NCBI GenBank assembly: GCA_023399635.1 | Contig: JAEWOP010000223.1 | Coordinates: 1-8,288 of the forward strand | Length of the DNA stretch: 8,288 bases | From: Pseudomonadota bacterium | Lineage (GTDB): Bacteria > Pseudomonadota > Alphaproteobacteria > Rhizobiales > Rhizobiaceae | Reading direction: 5' to 3' | Part shown: piece after piece, positions 7,401 to 8,288 of the stretch | Position numbering within the stretch: the stretch's first letter is position 1 | Layout: each line of letters begins with the position of its first letter | Position numbers and translations under genes: made by a program | Notes under the pieces: model-generated | Databases searched by the model: none | The model's input: the letters and a program-made list of their open reading frames with translations, nothing else | What the model was told of the DNA's origin: nothing

Positions 7401-7754
7401 AGCCCGTTGCGCGACGTCGCAGGCTTCCTTCGGTCACTTAACTATCTCGCAGCAACCGCAGACCTCGAGCAAGACGCGGTGGTGGACGCAGAAAAATCCC
7501 GTCGCGAAGGCATTATTGCTCAGTTCAGCGAACAGGCGGAGCAGGCGTTTCTGGAGCGCTACCGCGAAGCGATTGGCGAGAGCGGCGCATTGGCGATGTC
7601 AGCTGAAAGCTATCGCTCCGTACTCGACCTTTTCCTCTTGGAGAAGGCCGCCTACGAGATCGGCTACGAAGCTCGTAATCGACCAAAATGGTTGCCTATC
7701 CCGCTCGAAGGATTCTCGGAAATTGCAAAAAGGCTGATGGAGAACGCACGATGA
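4461..7754 (+). CDS. treS: trehalose synthase-maltokinase fusion (TreS-Mak)
   Basis: This 1097-residue bifunctional protein interconverts trehalose and maltose, then phosphorylates maltose with ATP to maltose 1-phosphate, the GlgE donor. The TreS half (about 1-560) begins with WYKDAIIYQLHIKSFFDANG and shows GH13 motifs: VINHTSD, GFRLDAI with nucleophile D214, LLAEANQWPED with acid/base E256, and RNHDE with D322. The 42-residue gap from nucleophile to acid/base equals that of Mycobacterium TreS (D230/E272). The maltokinase half begins near 574 with its N-terminal cap (LSKRRWFGSKG, R607-G611). The kinase fold follows: MVKLIRK (K754, probable ATP-binding lysine), HGDFHLGQIL with catalytic D947, and DFEGEPARDLAERR with metal-binding D964. 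All key residues are present, so both activities are likely. TreS and maltokinase are separate proteins in mycobacteria but often fused in proteobacteria. The stop codon overlaps the glgB start. Confidence 0.95.
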   Translation: MDTLQAQAQNQTAQDPLWYKDAIIYQLHIKSFFDANGDGIGDFKGLHEKLDHVASLGATAIWLLPFFPSPRRDDGYDIADYGDVSPDYGTIDEFRAFVQAAHERGIKVIIELVINHTSDQHPWFQRARHAPPGSPERDFYVWSDTDQKFPETRIIFLDTEKSNWTWDPVAGAYYWHRFYSHQPDLNFDNPAVLDELLQVMRFWLETGIDGFRLDAIPYLIEREGTINENLPETHEILKKIRAALDSTHPGKMLLAEANQWPEDTSEYFGDGDECNMAFHFPLMPRMYMAIAKEDRFPITDIMRQTPEIPENCQWAIFLRNHDELTLEMVTDDERDYLWNTYAADRRARINLGIRRRLAPLMERDRRRIELMNALLLSMPGTPVLYYGDEIGMGDNIYLGDRDGVRTPMQWSPDRNGGFSKADPARLVLPPIMDPLYGYEALNVEAQAADAHSLLNWTRRMLSLRGKHTAFGRGSLRFLTPGNRKILAYLREYQGETILCVANLSRLPQAVELDLSEFQGRVPIELTGMSPFPPIGQLTYLMTMPPYGFFWFQLVAEADGPAWRTEPPEQMADLVTTVIRRDLYELVEEPRLATIMSREILPAYLSKRRWFGSKGEHLRGARLVAATPLPFGGNMLLGELEAELDGRTETYLLPLAPAWDETQPPALAQQLALARLRQGRRVGYLTDGFAIDTMARAIIRALCERSQISGRNGTLEFTGTEQLDCVGITDDMQVQWLSAEQSNSSLIVGDKAMVKLIRKIFPGIHPEVEMTRYLTKVGYQNTAPLYGEVARTAPDGQRCTLIIVQGAIRNQGDAWTWMLGNLRRGIDEVLVAGDDEDLAADQLKPLVDFAGTVGQRLGELHVALAQDTDDPDFQPVEASQADVQAWQQSVVEQIEASLDILRDEKVNLEPEIGLLVQPLLDRREELLASVGALAKAGLGTLMTRHHGDFHLGQILVAESDAYLIDFEGEPARDLAERRAKSSPLRDVAGFLRSLNYLAATADLEQDAVVDAEKSRREGIIAQFSEQAEQAFLERYREAIGESGALAMSAESYRSVLDLFLLEKAAYEIGYEARNRPKWLPIPLEGFSEIAKRLMENAR

Positions 7755-8288
7755 ACCTCGAGCGCGCTGATCTGCTCGCCAACATCGACCTCCAGGCGCT
7801 TCATGCGCTTATCGATGGGCGCCACGGCGATCCCTTCTCTATCCTTGGGCGTCATCGTGTCGGTGAGACGAATGTTGTTCGGGCTTTTGTGCCGGGCGCC
7901 TTGGCTGTCGATGTTATCGACGGCCAAGATGACAGCGTCATCGGTGAAATGGAGAAAGTCTTCGGTGGCGGTCTCTACGCCGCTGACATTGGTGGCCGCG
8001 GCAGCTATCGGCTGCGGATTCATTGGCCGGATGCAGTGCAAGAAACTGAAGATCCTTATGCCTTTGGACCGCTCCTCGGCGAGCTTGATCTTCACCTGAT
8101 TTCTCAAGGCACACATTATGATCTGGGTCGCACCCTTGGTGCACAGCCAATGGATATCGACGGCATTGCGGGTGTGCGCTTCGCCGTGTGGGCTCCCAAC
8201 GCCCGCCGCCTTTCCGTCGTTGGGGACTTCAATTCCTGGGACGGCCGACGGCACCCGATGAGATTGCGAGGGTCTTCCGGCATATGGG
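7751..8288 (+). CDS. glgB: 1,4-alpha-glucan branching enzyme (N-terminal part, cut by window edge)
   Basis: GlgB cuts alpha-1,4-glucan chains and reattaches them as alpha-1,6 branches. The 179 complete codons present cover its N-terminal carbohydrate-binding part. The first module includes GRHGDPFSILGRH (about 23-35) and ends with EDPYAFGPLLGELD (from E100). The start of the second, CBM48 module shows FAVWAPNARRLSVVGDFNSW (from F144) and GRRHPMR, which is highly typical of GlgB. The catalytic GH13 barrel lies beyond the window, so activity cannot be checked. The ATG at 7751 overlaps the treS-mak stop as ATGA, implying translational coupling; GGAGA at 7739-7743 provides a ribosome site. Having two N-terminal modules suggests the long GlgB form. 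It completes the trehalose-to-branched-glucan set of this operon. Confidence 0.93.
   Translation, partial: MNLERADLLANIDLQALHALIDGRHGDPFSILGRHRVGETNVVRAFVPGALAVDVIDGQDDSVIGEMEKVFGGGLYAADIGGRGSYRLRIHWPDAVQETEDPYAFGPLLGELDLHLISQGTHYDLGRTLGAQPMDIDGIAGVRFAVWAPNARRLSVVGDFNSWDGRRHPMRLRGSSGIW

Overview
The window looks like a chromosome or megaplasmid segment from an alphaproteobacterium, most likely Rhizobiales (Rhizobiaceae-like). The clues are GC-rich coding sequence, a DUF982 small protein, a PAS sensor protein of the type common in rhizobia, a very long GlgE form, and a candidate EcfG (general stress sigma) promoter. No mobile element, CRISPR array, tRNA or rRNA is visible.

Layout. Positions 1-593 (minus strand) hold the N-terminal part of a PAS-domain sensor protein, probably a histidine kinase, which runs off the left edge. 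A 307-base divergent intergenic region follows, with a plausible sigma70-type promoter and a perfect 12-bp palindrome near the sensor start. A 73-residue DUF982 protein (901-1122, plus) comes next. A short regulatory gap (1123-1206) carries a GGAAC-N16-CGTT promoter-like element and a nested inverted repeat reaching the ribosome binding site of the next gene. The rest is one tightly packed plus-strand operon: glgE (1207-4449), a treS-maltokinase fusion (4461-7754) and the start of glgB (7751 to the right edge). Spacings are 11 bases and then a 4-base ATGA overlap.

How the genes work together. The operon encodes the GlgE route from trehalose to branched alpha-glucan. TreS isomerises trehalose to maltose, the fused maltokinase makes maltose 1-phosphate, GlgE transfers maltosyl units onto alpha-1,4-glucan, and GlgB adds alpha-1,6 branches. 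The candidate EcfG promoter would link this pathway to the general stress response.

The most interesting points are two. First, an extra N-terminal region of about 420 residues in GlgE resembles a GH13 barrel that has lost its catalytic residues. Second, the promoter/hairpin arrangement in front of glgE could make translation depend on which promoter the transcript came from. The enzymes themselves belong to known families; I see no wholly new system.
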